DNA of 64,000 bases from Betaproteobacteria bacterium. GTDB taxonomy: Bacteria; Pseudomonadota; Gammaproteobacteria; Burkholderiales; Casimicrobiaceae. This document shows positions 35,824-46,311 of this stretch, piece by piece. Below the pieces are notes generated by a model that saw only the letters and a program-made list of their open reading frames with translations, had not been told where the DNA came from and made no database searches. The position numbers were made by a program, and so were the translations under genes. The number at the start of each line of letters is the position of its first letter. The first letter of the stretch is position 1. The stretch spans positions 14,848 through 78,847 of the forward strand of contig JADIZG010000011.1 in the NCBI GenBank assembly GCA_016704895.1, read 5' to 3'.

Positions 35824-37623
35824 ATGGACCAAGCGATGAGGGCCGCGGCGAAGCCCGCGCCGACCGCCGCCGGCGACGCGACGAGAGTCGCCGGCGAGGG
35901 CGAGGCCGGGCCCCAGTCCCGGGAAACCGACGGCTTCCAGCTCGTCATCGACGCGCTCAAGCTGAACGGGCTCGACACGATCTTCGGCCTGCCCGGCATC
36001 CCGATCACCGACCTCACGCGGCGCATGCAGGCCAACGGCATGCGCGTGATCTCGTTCCGGCACGAGCAGAACGCGGGCTACGCGGCGTCGATCGCCGGCT
36101 TCATGACCGGCAAGCCGGGCATCTGCCTCACGGTGTCCGCGCCGGGCTTCCTCAACGGCCTCACGGCGCTCGCGCACGCGACCACCAACTGCTTCCCGAT
36201 GATCCTCATCAGCGGCTCGTCCGAGCGCGAGGTCGTCGACCTGCAGCAGGGCGACTACGAGGAGATGGACCAGCTCGCGATCGCGCGGCCGCACGCCAAG
36301 GCGGCGTTCCGGGTCCTGCACGCCGAGGACATCGGCGTGGGCGTCGCGCGCGCGATCCGCGCCGCGGTCTCCGGCCGCCCGGGCGGCGTCTACCTCGACC
36401 TGCCGGCCAAGCTGTTCCCGCAGGCGATGGACGCGGAAGCGGGCAGGCAGTCGCTGATCAAGGTCGTCGACCCGGCGCCGCGCCAGATCCCGGCGCCGGA
36501 CGCCGTGAAGCGCGCCGTCGACCTGCTCCGCAGCGCGAAGCGCCCGCTCATCGTCCTCGGCAAGGGCGCCGCGTACGCGCAGGCCGACGCCGACATCCGC
36601 GCGCTGGTCGAGCGCACCGGCATCCCGTACCTGCCCATGTCGATGGCCAAGGGCCTGTTGCCGGACACGCACGAGCAGTCGGCCTCCGCGGCGCGCTCGT
36701 ACGTGCTGCCCGAGGCGGACGTCGTGATGATGATCGGCGCGCGCCTCAACTGGCTGCTCTCGCACGGCAAGGGCAAGACCTGGGGCGGCGCGACCTCGAA
36801 GTCGTGGGGCGGCCAGCGGTTCGTGCAGATCGACATCTCGCCGCAGGAGGCCGACAGCAACGTCCGCATCGACGCGCCGGTCGTCGGCGACATCGGCTCG
36901 TGCGTGTCGGCGATGCTCGCCGCGATCGGCACGGGCTTCCCGAAGCCGCCGGCCGAGTGGCTCGACGCCATCGCGGAGCGCAGGACGAAGAACGTCGCGA
37001 AGATGGCCGAGTCGCTCGCGAAGAACCCGGTGCCGATGAACTACCACAGCGCGCTCGGCGTCGTGCGCGACATCGTCAGGGCGAATCCGGACGCCTTCCT
37101 CGTCAACGAGGGCGCCAACGCGCTCGACCACACGCGCGCCGTCGTCGACATGTTCAAGCCGCGCAAGCGCCTGGACGTCGGCACGTGGGGCGTCATGGGC
37201 ATCGGCATGGGCTACTCGGTCGCGGCGGCCGTCGTGGGCGGCCAGCAGGTGATCGCGGTCGAAGGCGACAGCGCCTTCGGCTTCTCCGGCATGGAATGCG
37301 AGACGATCTGCCGTTACGGCCTGCCCGTCTGCGTCGTGATCCTCAACAACAACGGAGTCTACCGGGGCGACGAGGTGAACCCGACCGGCGGGCGCGATCC
37401 GTCGCCGCTCGTGTTCGTCAAGGGCGCGCGCTACGAGAAGCTGATGGAGGCGTTCGGCGGCGTGGGCGTGATGGCCGCGACGCCGGCCGAGCTGCGAAGC
37501 GCGATGGAGGAAGCGATCCGCTCGCGCAAGCCCACGCTGATCAACGCGGTCATCGACGAGAAGGCGGGCACGGAGAGCGGCCGCATCACGAGCCTCAATC
37601 CTTCCGCGAAGAAGAAACAGTGA
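35824..37623 (+). CDS. oxc: Oxalyl-CoA decarboxylase
   Basis: 599 residues, a thiamine diphosphate enzyme. It decarboxylates oxalyl-CoA to formyl-CoA. The N-terminal domain has IFGLPGIPITDLTR and SFRHEQNAGYAASIAGF, the central domain VLGKGAAYAQADADIRALVE and ARLNWLLSHGKGKTW, and the C-terminal ThDP site GDSAFGFSGMECETICRYG then NNNGVYRGDE. The middle segment PYLPMSMAKGLLPDTH is a close oxalyl-CoA decarboxylase pattern. It is somewhat longer than the Oxalobacter enzyme (568) because of an N-terminal extension. GGAGGAA lies 3 bases before the ATG. First gene of the oxalate operon; formyl-CoA transferase follows. Confidence 0.95.
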   Translation: MDQAMRAAAKPAPTAAGDATRVAGEGEAGPQSRETDGFQLVIDALKLNGLDTIFGLPGIPITDLTRRMQANGMRVISFRHEQNAGYAASIAGFMTGKPGICLTVSAPGFLNGLTALAHATTNCFPMILISGSSEREVVDLQQGDYEEMDQLAIARPHAKAAFRVLHAEDIGVGVARAIRAAVSGRPGGVYLDLPAKLFPQAMDAEAGRQSLIKVVDPAPRQIPAPDAVKRAVDLLRSAKRPLIVLGKGAAYAQADADIRALVERTGIPYLPMSMAKGLLPDTHEQSASAARSYVLPEADVVMMIGARLNWLLSHGKGKTWGGATSKSWGGQRFVQIDISPQEADSNVRIDAPVVGDIGSCVSAMLAAIGTGFPKPPAEWLDAIAERRTKNVAKMAESLAKNPVPMNYHSALGVVRDIVRANPDAFLVNEGANALDHTRAVVDMFKPRKRLDVGTWGVMGIGMGYSVAAAVVGGQQVIAVEGDSAFGFSGMECETICRYGLPVCVVILNNNGVYRGDEVNPTGGRDPSPLVFVKGARYEKLMEAFGGVGVMAATPAELRSAMEEAIRSRKPTLINAVIDEKAGTESGRITSLNPSAKKKQ

Positions 37624-37709
37624 TCGCGCGCCGCGTTCGAGCGTCGCCGGTCGGGCGATTTCCCGCCACCACCGTTGGCGGGATCAACGGCAATGCATAG
37701 GGGAAACTG

Positions 37710-38957
37710 ATGGGCAAGGCACTGGATGGTGTGCGCATCCTCGATTTCACGCACGTGCAGTCGGGGCCGACGTGCACGCAACTGCTCGCCTGGATGGGCG
37801 CCGACGTGATCAAGATCGAGCGCGCGGGCGAGGGCGACATCACGCGCGGGCAGCTGCGCGACATCCCGAACGTGGACAGCCTCTACTTCACGATGCTGAA
37901 CCACAACAAGCGCTCGATCACCGTCGACGCGAAGAACCCCAGGGGCAAGGCGGTGATCGAGGCGCTCGTGAAGCACTGCGACGTGCTGGTCGAGAACTTC
38001 GCGCCCGGCGCGCTCGACCGGATGGGCTTCACCTGGGAGCGCATCCAGGAGCTCAACCCCCGCATGATCGTCGCGTCGGTCAAGGGCTTCGGCCCGGGTC
38101 CGTACGAGGACTGCAAGGTCTACGAGAACGTCGCGCAGTGCGCCGGCGGCGCCGCGTCGACGACCGGCTTCGACGACGGTCCGCCGCTCGTCACCGGGGC
38201 GCAGATCGGCGACTCGGGCACGGGGCTGCACCTCGCGCTCGGCATCGTCGCGGCGCTCTACCAGCGCAAGACGACCGGGCGCGGCCAGAAGGTGCTGGCC
38301 GCGATGCAGGACGGCGTGCTGAACCTGTGCCGCGTCAAGCTGCGCGACCAGCAGCGCCTCGACCGGACCCACGTGATGGAGGAGTACCCGCAGTACCCGA
38401 ACGGCACGTTCGGCGACGCGGTGCCGCGCGCCGGCAACGCGTCGGGCGGCGGCCAGCCGGGCTGGATCCTCAAGTGCAAGGGCTGGGAGACCGACCCGAA
38501 CGCGTACATCTACTTCATCACGCAGGCGCCGGTCTGGAAGGACATCTGCGAGGTCATCGGACGCCAGGAGTGGCTCACGGACCCCCGCTACGCGACGCCG
38601 AAGGCGCGCCTGCCGCACCTGATGGAGATCTTCGGCGAGATCGAGAAGTGGACGAAGACGAAGACGAAGTTCGAGGCGATGGACATCCTCAACAAGCACG
38701 ACATCCCGTGCGGGCCGATCCTGTCGATGAAGGAGATCGCCGAGGAGCCGTCGCTGCGCGCGACCGGGACCGTCGTCGAGGTCGACCATCCGACGCGGGG
38801 CAAGTACCTGACCGTGGGCAACCCGATCAAGATGTCCGACAGCCCGACCGAGGTGAAGCGCTCGCCGCTCCTGGGCGAACACACCGACGAGGTGATGGCG
38901 GAGCTGGGTTACGGCGCCGCGGACATCGCGGCGCTGCGCGCCGAAAAAGTGATCTGA
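37710..38957 (+). CDS. frc: Formyl-CoA:oxalate CoA-transferase
   Basis: 415 residues, class III (CaiB/BaiF) CoA-transferase. It swaps CoA from formyl-CoA to oxalate, giving formate and oxalyl-CoA for the decarboxylase. Motifs seen are LDGVRILDFTHVQSGPTCTQ, ADVIKIERAGEGDITR, VKGFGPGPYEDCKVYENVAQ, and the catalytic Asp in GAQIGDSGTGLH. Gly-rich NASGGGQPGWILKCKGW matches the mobile glycine loop of this enzyme. The direct link to oxc confirms the substrate. The ATG lies 86 bases after the oxc stop. Confidence 0.95.
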   Translation: MGKALDGVRILDFTHVQSGPTCTQLLAWMGADVIKIERAGEGDITRGQLRDIPNVDSLYFTMLNHNKRSITVDAKNPRGKAVIEALVKHCDVLVENFAPGALDRMGFTWERIQELNPRMIVASVKGFGPGPYEDCKVYENVAQCAGGAASTTGFDDGPPLVTGAQIGDSGTGLHLALGIVAALYQRKTTGRGQKVLAAMQDGVLNLCRVKLRDQQRLDRTHVMEEYPQYPNGTFGDAVPRAGNASGGGQPGWILKCKGWETDPNAYIYFITQAPVWKDICEVIGRQEWLTDPRYATPKARLPHLMEIFGEIEKWTKTKTKFEAMDILNKHDIPCGPILSMKEIAEEPSLRATGTVVEVDHPTRGKYLTVGNPIKMSDSPTEVKRSPLLGEHTDEVMAELGYGAADIAALRAEKVI

Positions 38958-38994
38958 CGTACCTGCCGCATCCGACGCAAACCACGAGGCAACC

Positions 38995-41124
38995 ATGGCG
39001 AACGACAAGAAGACAGTCCGGAAGATCATCGACGCCGTCAAGGCCTCCGGCCGGACGTCGCTGACCGCGCCCGAAGGCAAGCAGGTGTGCGACGCCTACG
39101 GCATTCCGGTGCCGAAGGAAGGCGTGGCTTCCACGGCCGCGGCGGCGGCGAAGCTCGCCTCCGGCATGGGCTATCCGGTCGTGCTCAAGATCGTCTCGCC
39201 GGACATCAGCCACAAGACCGACGCGGGCGGCGTGCTGGTCGGCATGAAGAGCGCGGCGGAAGTGAAGGCCGGCTTCGCGAAGATCCTGGCCAACGCGAAG
39301 AAGTACAACAGGAAGGCGCAGATCCTCGGCGTGCAGGTCCAGCAGATGGTGGGCGGCGGGCAGGAGGTGATCATCGGCGCCGTCACCGACCCGTCGTTCG
39401 GCAAGCTCGTCGCGTTCGGCCTGGGCGGCGTGCTGGTCGAGGTGATGAAGGACATCACGTTCCGGCTGGCGCCCGCGACGAAGGACGACGCGCTGTCGAT
39501 GCTCGACGGCATCGCCGCCGCCGAGATGCTGAAGGGCGTGCGGGGCGCCGACCCGGTCAACCGCACGGCGCTCGCCGCGGTGATCCGCAACGTGTCGCAG
39601 CTCGTCGCCGACTTCCCCGAGATCGCCGAGATGGACCTCAACCCGGTGTTCGCGTCGAAGGCCGGCGCGATCGCCGCCGACGTGCGCATCGTCTGCGACT
39701 TCAACCCGCCGCCGGCGCGCTACCGCCCGAAGCACGACGACATCGTGCGCGACATGAACCGGATCATGAAGCCGGACGCCGTCGCGGTGATCGGCGCGTC
39801 GGGCGAGGCCGGCAAGATCGGCAACTCGGTGATGAAGAACCTGATCAACGGCGGCTACAAGGGGAAGATCTACCCGATCAACCCGTCGGCCGACGAGATC
39901 ATGGGGCTCAAGGCGTACAAGAGCGTGAAGGACGTCCCGGGCCCCGTCGACGTCGCCGTGTTCGCGATTCCCGCCAAGTTCGTCGCGGCGGCGCTGGTGG
40001 AATGCGGCGAGAAGAAGGTTCCCGGCGCCGTGCTGATCCCCTCGGGCTTCGCCGAGACCGGCAACCACGAGGGCCAGAAGGAGATCCAGGACATCGGCCG
40101 CAAGTACGGCGTGCGGCTGATGGGCCCGAACATCTACGGCTTCTACTACACGTGGAAGAACCTCTGCGCGACGTTCTGCACGGCCTACGACGTCAAGGGC
40201 CACGCGGCGCTGTCGTCGCAGTCGGGCGGCATCGGGATGGCGATCATCGGATTCTCGCGCTCGGCGAAGATGGGCGTCTCGGCGATCGTGGGCCTGGGCA
40301 ACAAGTCGGACATCGACGAGGACGATCTGCTCACGTTCTTCGAGCAGGACGACAACACGCACATCATCGCGCAGCACTGCGAGGACCTGAAGGACGGCCG
40401 CGCGTTCGCCGAGGTCGCGAAGCGCGTGTCGAAGAAGAAGCCGATCGTGATGCTCAAGGCCGGGCGCACGAGCATGGGCGCGCGGGCGGCGAGCTCGCAC
40501 ACCGGCGCGCTCGCCGGCAACGACAGGATCTACGACGACGTGCTGCGCCAGTCGGGCGTGATCCGCGCGAAGGCGCTGCGCGAGATGCTCGAGTACGCGC
40601 GCGCGATTCCGGTGCTGCCGACGCCGAAGGGCGAGAACGCCGTCATCATCACCGGCGCGGGCGGGTCCGGCGTGCTGCTGTCCGACGCCTGCGTCGACAA
40701 CGGGATCAGGCTGATGGCGATGCCGCCCGACCTCGACGCGGCGTTCCGCAAGTTCATCCCGCCGTTCGGCGCCGCGGGCAACCCGGTCGACATCACCGGC
40801 GGCGAGCCGCCGAAGACCTACCAGAACACGATCCGGCTGGGCCTCGAGGATCCGCGCATCCACTCGCTGATCCTGGGCTACTGGCACACGATCGTGACGC
40901 CGCCGATGGTGTTCGCGAAGCTGGTCGTCGAGGTCGTCGACGAGATGAAGGCGAAGGGCATCCACAAGCCGATCGTCGTCTCGCTGGCGGGCGACGTCCA
41001 GGTCGAGGAAGCGGCCGAACATCTGTTCGATCATGGCATCCCGGCGTATCCGTACTCGACGGAGATGCCGGTGATGGTGCTGGGGGCGAAGTACAAGTGG
41101 GCCCGGGGCGCGGGCCTGATCTGA
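38995..41124 (+). CDS. NDP-forming acyl-CoA synthetase, candidate oxalate-CoA ligase
   Basis: 709 residues of the acetate-CoA ligase (ADP-forming) superfamily. An ATP-grasp (beta) domain comes first (about 10-245, KIVSPDISHKTDAGGVLVGM). The CoA-binding/ligase (alpha) part follows (about 255-709), with VIGASGEAGKIGNSVMKNL, SSQSGGIGMAIIG and the phospho-His segment SSHTGALAGNDRIYD. This beta-then-alpha order is the reverse of fused archaeal forms. Such enzymes form a CoA thioester with ATP through phospho-His. Its position within an oxalate operon suggests that it makes oxalyl-CoA to prime the Frc/Oxc cycle, or acts on a related acid; that is inference. Confidence 0.85.
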   Translation: MANDKKTVRKIIDAVKASGRTSLTAPEGKQVCDAYGIPVPKEGVASTAAAAAKLASGMGYPVVLKIVSPDISHKTDAGGVLVGMKSAAEVKAGFAKILANAKKYNRKAQILGVQVQQMVGGGQEVIIGAVTDPSFGKLVAFGLGGVLVEVMKDITFRLAPATKDDALSMLDGIAAAEMLKGVRGADPVNRTALAAVIRNVSQLVADFPEIAEMDLNPVFASKAGAIAADVRIVCDFNPPPARYRPKHDDIVRDMNRIMKPDAVAVIGASGEAGKIGNSVMKNLINGGYKGKIYPINPSADEIMGLKAYKSVKDVPGPVDVAVFAIPAKFVAAALVECGEKKVPGAVLIPSGFAETGNHEGQKEIQDIGRKYGVRLMGPNIYGFYYTWKNLCATFCTAYDVKGHAALSSQSGGIGMAIIGFSRSAKMGVSAIVGLGNKSDIDEDDLLTFFEQDDNTHIIAQHCEDLKDGRAFAEVAKRVSKKKPIVMLKAGRTSMGARAASSHTGALAGNDRIYDDVLRQSGVIRAKALREMLEYARAIPVLPTPKGENAVIITGAGGSGVLLSDACVDNGIRLMAMPPDLDAAFRKFIPPFGAAGNPVDITGGEPPKTYQNTIRLGLEDPRIHSLILGYWHTIVTPPMVFAKLVVEVVDEMKAKGIHKPIVVSLAGDVQVEEAAEHLFDHGIPAYPYSTEMPVMVLGAKYKWARGAGLI

Positions 41125-41240
41125 CCGAGGTCTACGCCGGAGCGCCGCGATGCGTTAAGTTCCTGCCGTACCCGCCCGACGCGGACTGCGCTCCGACGAG
41201 CCCGCGCGGGCGGCCGATGCCCGAAACCCAAGGAGGAGCA

Positions 41241-42248
41241 ATGAATCGCAAAATCTTTCGCAAGGCCGCGCTCGCGGCCGCGCTCGCCGCGGGCGTCTTC
41301 GCCGCGCAGGCCCCCGCCTACGCGTGGGAGCCGACCAAGCCGGTCGAGTTCATCGTGCCCGCCGGCACCGGCGGTGGTGCCGACCAGATGGCGCGCTTCC
41401 TGCAGGGCGTCGTCGCCAAGCACAACCTGATGAAGCAGCCGTTCGTCGTCGTCAACAAGTCGGGCGGCGCCGGCGCCGAGGGCTTCCTCGACGTCAAGAA
41501 CGCGAAGGGCGAGCCGCACAAGGTCATCATCACGCTGTCGAACCTGTTCACGACGCCGCTCGCCACGGGCGTTCCGTTCAACTGGAAGGACCTGACGCCG
41601 GTCGCGATGCTCGCGCTCGACGAGTTCGTGCTGTGGGTCAACGCCGAGGCGCCCTACAAGACCGCGGCCGACTACGTGAACGCGCTCAAGGCCGGCAACG
41701 CCGGCCAGTACAAGATGGCGGGCACCGGGTCGAAGCAGGAAGACCAGATCATCACGGTCGCCCTCGAGAAGACGGTCGGCAAGAAGATGACCTACGTGCC
41801 GTTCAAGGGCGGCGGCGACGTGGCGGTCCAGCTCGTGGGCAAGCACGTCGACTCGACGGTCAACAATCCGATCGAGGCGATCGCGCACTGGCGCTCCGGC
41901 GCGCTGCGGCCGCTGTGCGTGTTCGACGGCAAGCCGATGCCCTACCCGACCAAGGTCACGGCCACGATGTCGTGGCAGGACATCCCGACCTGCAAGTCCG
42001 CGGGCCTCGACGTCGAGTACGTGATGCTGCGCGGCATCTTCATGCCCGCCGGCGTCGGCCAGGACGTGGTCGACTTCTACATCGACCTGTTCAAGAAGGT
42101 CCGCGAGCTGCCCGAGTGGAAGAAGTACACGGAAGACGCGGCGTTCAACACGACCTTCATGACCGGCAAGGACTACGTCGAGTGGGTGACGAAGGCCGAG
42201 GCGACGCACCGCCAGCTGATGCAGGAAGCCGGGTTCCTGGCCAAATAG
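41241..42248 (+). CDS. tctC: TctC/Bug family periplasmic solute-binding protein
   Basis: 335 residues. A signal peptide (MNRKIFRKAALAAALAAGVF, ending near AYA) precedes a Bug-type solute-binding fold: KPVEFIVPAGTGGGADQMARF, VVVNKSGGAGAEGFLDV, TYVPFKGGGDVAVQLVGKHV and the closing EATHRQLMQEAGFL. Bug proteins deliver small carboxylates to TctBA or act alone as sensors. Here the gene lies after frc and the CoA synthetase and before tctB and tctA, so oxalate is the natural candidate ligand. AGGAGG lies 4 bases before the ATG. It ends 2 bases before tctB. Confidence 0.92.
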   Translation: MNRKIFRKAALAAALAAGVFAAQAPAYAWEPTKPVEFIVPAGTGGGADQMARFLQGVVAKHNLMKQPFVVVNKSGGAGAEGFLDVKNAKGEPHKVIITLSNLFTTPLATGVPFNWKDLTPVAMLALDEFVLWVNAEAPYKTAADYVNALKAGNAGQYKMAGTGSKQEDQIITVALEKTVGKKMTYVPFKGGGDVAVQLVGKHVDSTVNNPIEAIAHWRSGALRPLCVFDGKPMPYPTKVTATMSWQDIPTCKSAGLDVEYVMLRGIFMPAGVGQDVVDFYIDLFKKVRELPEWKKYTEDAAFNTTFMTGKDYVEWVTKAEATHRQLMQEAGFLAK

Positions 42249-42250
42249 GC

Positions 42251-42772
42251 ATGAGCGACAACGCGCAGGGGGGGACCGCCGCCGGAGGCGGCGGTCTCGC
42301 GACCCGGTGGGTCGAGCTCGTCGTCGCGCTCCTGATCGTTGCGGGGGGCGCGGTCGTGGTGACCGACAGCCTGCGTCTGGGCGCGAAGTGGGGAAGCGAC
42401 GGACCGGAAGCGGGCTACTTTCCGTTCCTGGTCGGCTCCGCCCTCCTCCTCTCCGGCGGGTGGATCGTCGCCAACGTGCTCTGGCGCTGGCGGAAGCTCG
42501 CCAGCTCGGTGTTCGTCGAGTGGAGCGCGCTGAAGCCGGTGCTGATGATGCTGCTGCCGTCGATCGCCTACGTCGTGCTGATCAAGTTCATCGGGCTGTA
42601 CGTCGCTTCGGCGATCTTCATCGGCGCGTTCATGGTGTGGCGAGGCAAGTACGGCGCGCTGCCGACGGCAAGCGTCGCGCTCGGCGTCCCGGTGGCGCTG
42701 TTCCTGCTGTTCGAGATCTGGTTCCTCGTGCCGCTGCCGAAAGGCCCGCTCGAGCACCTGATCGGGTACTAG
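42251..42772 (+). CDS. tctB: TctB-like small membrane subunit of tripartite tricarboxylate transporter
   Basis: 173 residues with four predicted membrane helices (about 20-38, 60-82, 95-117, 140-158). The pattern GPEAGYFPFLVGSALLLSG is typical of TctB. It pairs with the large TctA subunit in a secondary transporter that works with the TctC binding protein. The ATG follows the tctC stop by 2 bases, implying translational coupling. The tctA gene follows only after a GC-rich repeat-containing spacer of 175 bases. Confidence 0.9.
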   Translation: MSDNAQGGTAAGGGGLATRWVELVVALLIVAGGAVVVTDSLRLGAKWGSDGPEAGYFPFLVGSALLLSGGWIVANVLWRWRKLASSVFVEWSALKPVLMMLLPSIAYVVLIKFIGLYVASAIFIGAFMVWRGKYGALPTASVALGVPVALFLLFEIWFLVPLPKGPLEHLIGY

Positions 42773-42780
42773 ATGACATC

Positions 42781-42890
42781 CCCCCGAAGCCCGCTGCGGT
42801 CTCCCCGGGGGGCGGGGGCGGGCTGGGGCGGCGTCGGTCGCCGGGCCCGGCGCGCCCCCAGGGCTGGCGACCTAGGGGCGGCCCGTCGGT
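42781..42890. repeat. GC-rich intergenic repeat block in the tctB-tctA spacer
   Basis: Units like GGGCTGGGGCGGCGTC and CCTAGGGGCGGCCCGTCGG resemble those at 6141-6305. It splits what is normally a tight tctBA pair and may reduce or uncouple tctA expression. Confidence 0.45.
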
Positions 42891-42947
42891 CGCCAAACCC
42901 GAACGTGCCTTCGCCGCAGGGCGAACCGTCGACGAGAGGATGATTCG

Positions 42948-44501
42948 GTGGAGGACATCGGCAACCTGATGCAGGGCTTCGCGGTCGCGCTGACCTGGAA
43001 GAACCTGCTGTTCATGCTGATCGGCATCCTGCTCGGGGTGCTGATCGGCGTCCTTCCCGGCCTCGGCGGCGCCAACGGCGTCGCGATCCTGCTGCCGCTG
43101 ACGTTCTCGATGCCGCCGACCTCGGCGATCATCATGCTCTCCTGCATCTACTGGGGGGCGCTGTTCGGCGGCGCGATCACGTCGATCCTGTTCAACATAC
43201 CGGGCGAGCCCTGGTCGGTCGCGACGACGTTCGACGGCTATCCGATGGCGCAGCAGGGCCGCGCCGGCGAGGCGATGACCGCCGCGTTCACGTCGTCGTT
43301 CATCGGCGCGTTCGTCGCGGTGCTGGTCATCACCTTCCTCGCGCCGCTGGTCGCGAAGTTCGCGCTCAAGTTCGGACCGGCCGAGTACTTCGCGGTCCAG
43401 TTCCTGACCTTCTGCAGCTTCATCGGCATGAGCCGCGAGCCCCCCGCGAAGACGATCGCGGCGATGATGATGGGCTTCGCGCTCGCGGCGGTCGGGCTCG
43501 ACACGGTGACCGGCCAGCTGCGGATGACGTTCGGCCACACCGAGCTGCTCCAGGGCTTCGACTTCCTGATCGCGGTCATCGGCCTGTTCGGGCTGGGCGA
43601 GATCCTGCTCACGATGGAGGAGGGCCTCGCATTCAAGGGCGCGAAGGGCAGGATCGACCTCAACATCGTGCTCGAGACGTGGAAGAAGCTGCCGCGCTAC
43701 TGGATGACGTCGCTGCGCGGCTGCCTGATCGGCTGCTGGATGGGCATCACGCCGGGCGGCGCCACGCCGGCCTCGTTCATGAGCTACGGCATGGCGCGCC
43801 GGATGTCGAAGGACCGCGACTCGTTCGGCAACGGGAACATCGAGGGCGTCATCGCTCCGGAAACCGCCGCGCACGCCGCGGGCACCAGCGCGCTCCTGCC
43901 GATGCTGACGCTGGGCATCCCGGGCTCGCCGACCGCGGCGGTGCTGCTCGGCGGCCTGCTGATCTGGGGCCTCCAGCCGGGACCGCTGCTGTTCGTCGAG
44001 AAGAAGGAGTTCGTCTGGGGCCTGATCGCGAGCATGTACCTCGGCAACATCGTCGGCCTGCTGATCGTGCTCACGACGGTGCCGTGGTGGGCGGCGATCC
44101 TGCGCATCCCGTTCTCGATCATCGCGCCGGTCATCGTCGTGATCTGCGCGGTCGGCGCCTACACGGTCCACCACAACATGTTCGACGTGGTGATGATGCT
44201 GGTGTTCGGCATCGTCGGCTACTTCTTCAAGAAGCTCCGCTACCCGCTGGCGCCGCTCGTGCTCGCGCTCGTGCTGGGCGACATGGCCGAGACCGCGTTC
44301 CGGCAGTCGATGCTGCTGTCCGGCGGCACCGTGGGCATCTTCTGGTCGAACGGGCTCGTCGGGTCGATCATGACGCTCGCGCTGGTCCTGCTGTGCTGGC
44401 CGCTCGTGTCGGCCGGCCTGGACCTGTGGCGCAAGCGGCTGCGCGCGGCGGAAAGCGCGGCGGACCGCACGCCCGAGCCGGCGAAGGCCGGCAAGCCGTG
44501 A
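42948..44501 (+). CDS. tctA: TctA-like large membrane subunit of tripartite tricarboxylate transporter
   Basis: 517 residues with about eleven membrane helices. Diagnostic motifs are the N-terminal GVLIGVLPGLGGANGVAILLPLTF, reported by its glycine-rich core GVLPGLGG, then GALFGGAITSILFNIPGEP, and in the second half GITPGGATPASFMSYG and LTLGIPGSPTAAVLLGGLLI. TctA is the ion-coupled carrier that takes the carboxylate from TctC. The start is GTG at 42948, preceded by GAGAGGA at 7 bases. The fds formate dehydrogenase genes follow 28 bases later, consistent with one operon. Confidence 0.94.
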   Translation: MEDIGNLMQGFAVALTWKNLLFMLIGILLGVLIGVLPGLGGANGVAILLPLTFSMPPTSAIIMLSCIYWGALFGGAITSILFNIPGEPWSVATTFDGYPMAQQGRAGEAMTAAFTSSFIGAFVAVLVITFLAPLVAKFALKFGPAEYFAVQFLTFCSFIGMSREPPAKTIAAMMMGFALAAVGLDTVTGQLRMTFGHTELLQGFDFLIAVIGLFGLGEILLTMEEGLAFKGAKGRIDLNIVLETWKKLPRYWMTSLRGCLIGCWMGITPGGATPASFMSYGMARRMSKDRDSFGNGNIEGVIAPETAAHAAGTSALLPMLTLGIPGSPTAAVLLGGLLIWGLQPGPLLFVEKKEFVWGLIASMYLGNIVGLLIVLTTVPWWAAILRIPFSIIAPVIVVICAVGAYTVHHNMFDVVMMLVFGIVGYFFKKLRYPLAPLVLALVLGDMAETAFRQSMLLSGGTVGIFWSNGLVGSIMTLALVLLCWPLVSAGLDLWRKRLRAAESAADRTPEPAKAGKP

Positions 44502-44529
44502 GGACGCGGTCCGCGGCCGCGCCGATGCG

Positions 44530-46307
<1,778 letters not shown>

Positions 46308-46311
<4 letters not shown>

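Noticed and set aside
39087..42248. A single frame of 1053 codons spanning the CoA synthetase and tctC
   Set aside because: Only the last 335 codons (tctC) have family motifs; the rest is the wrong frame of the synthetase gene.
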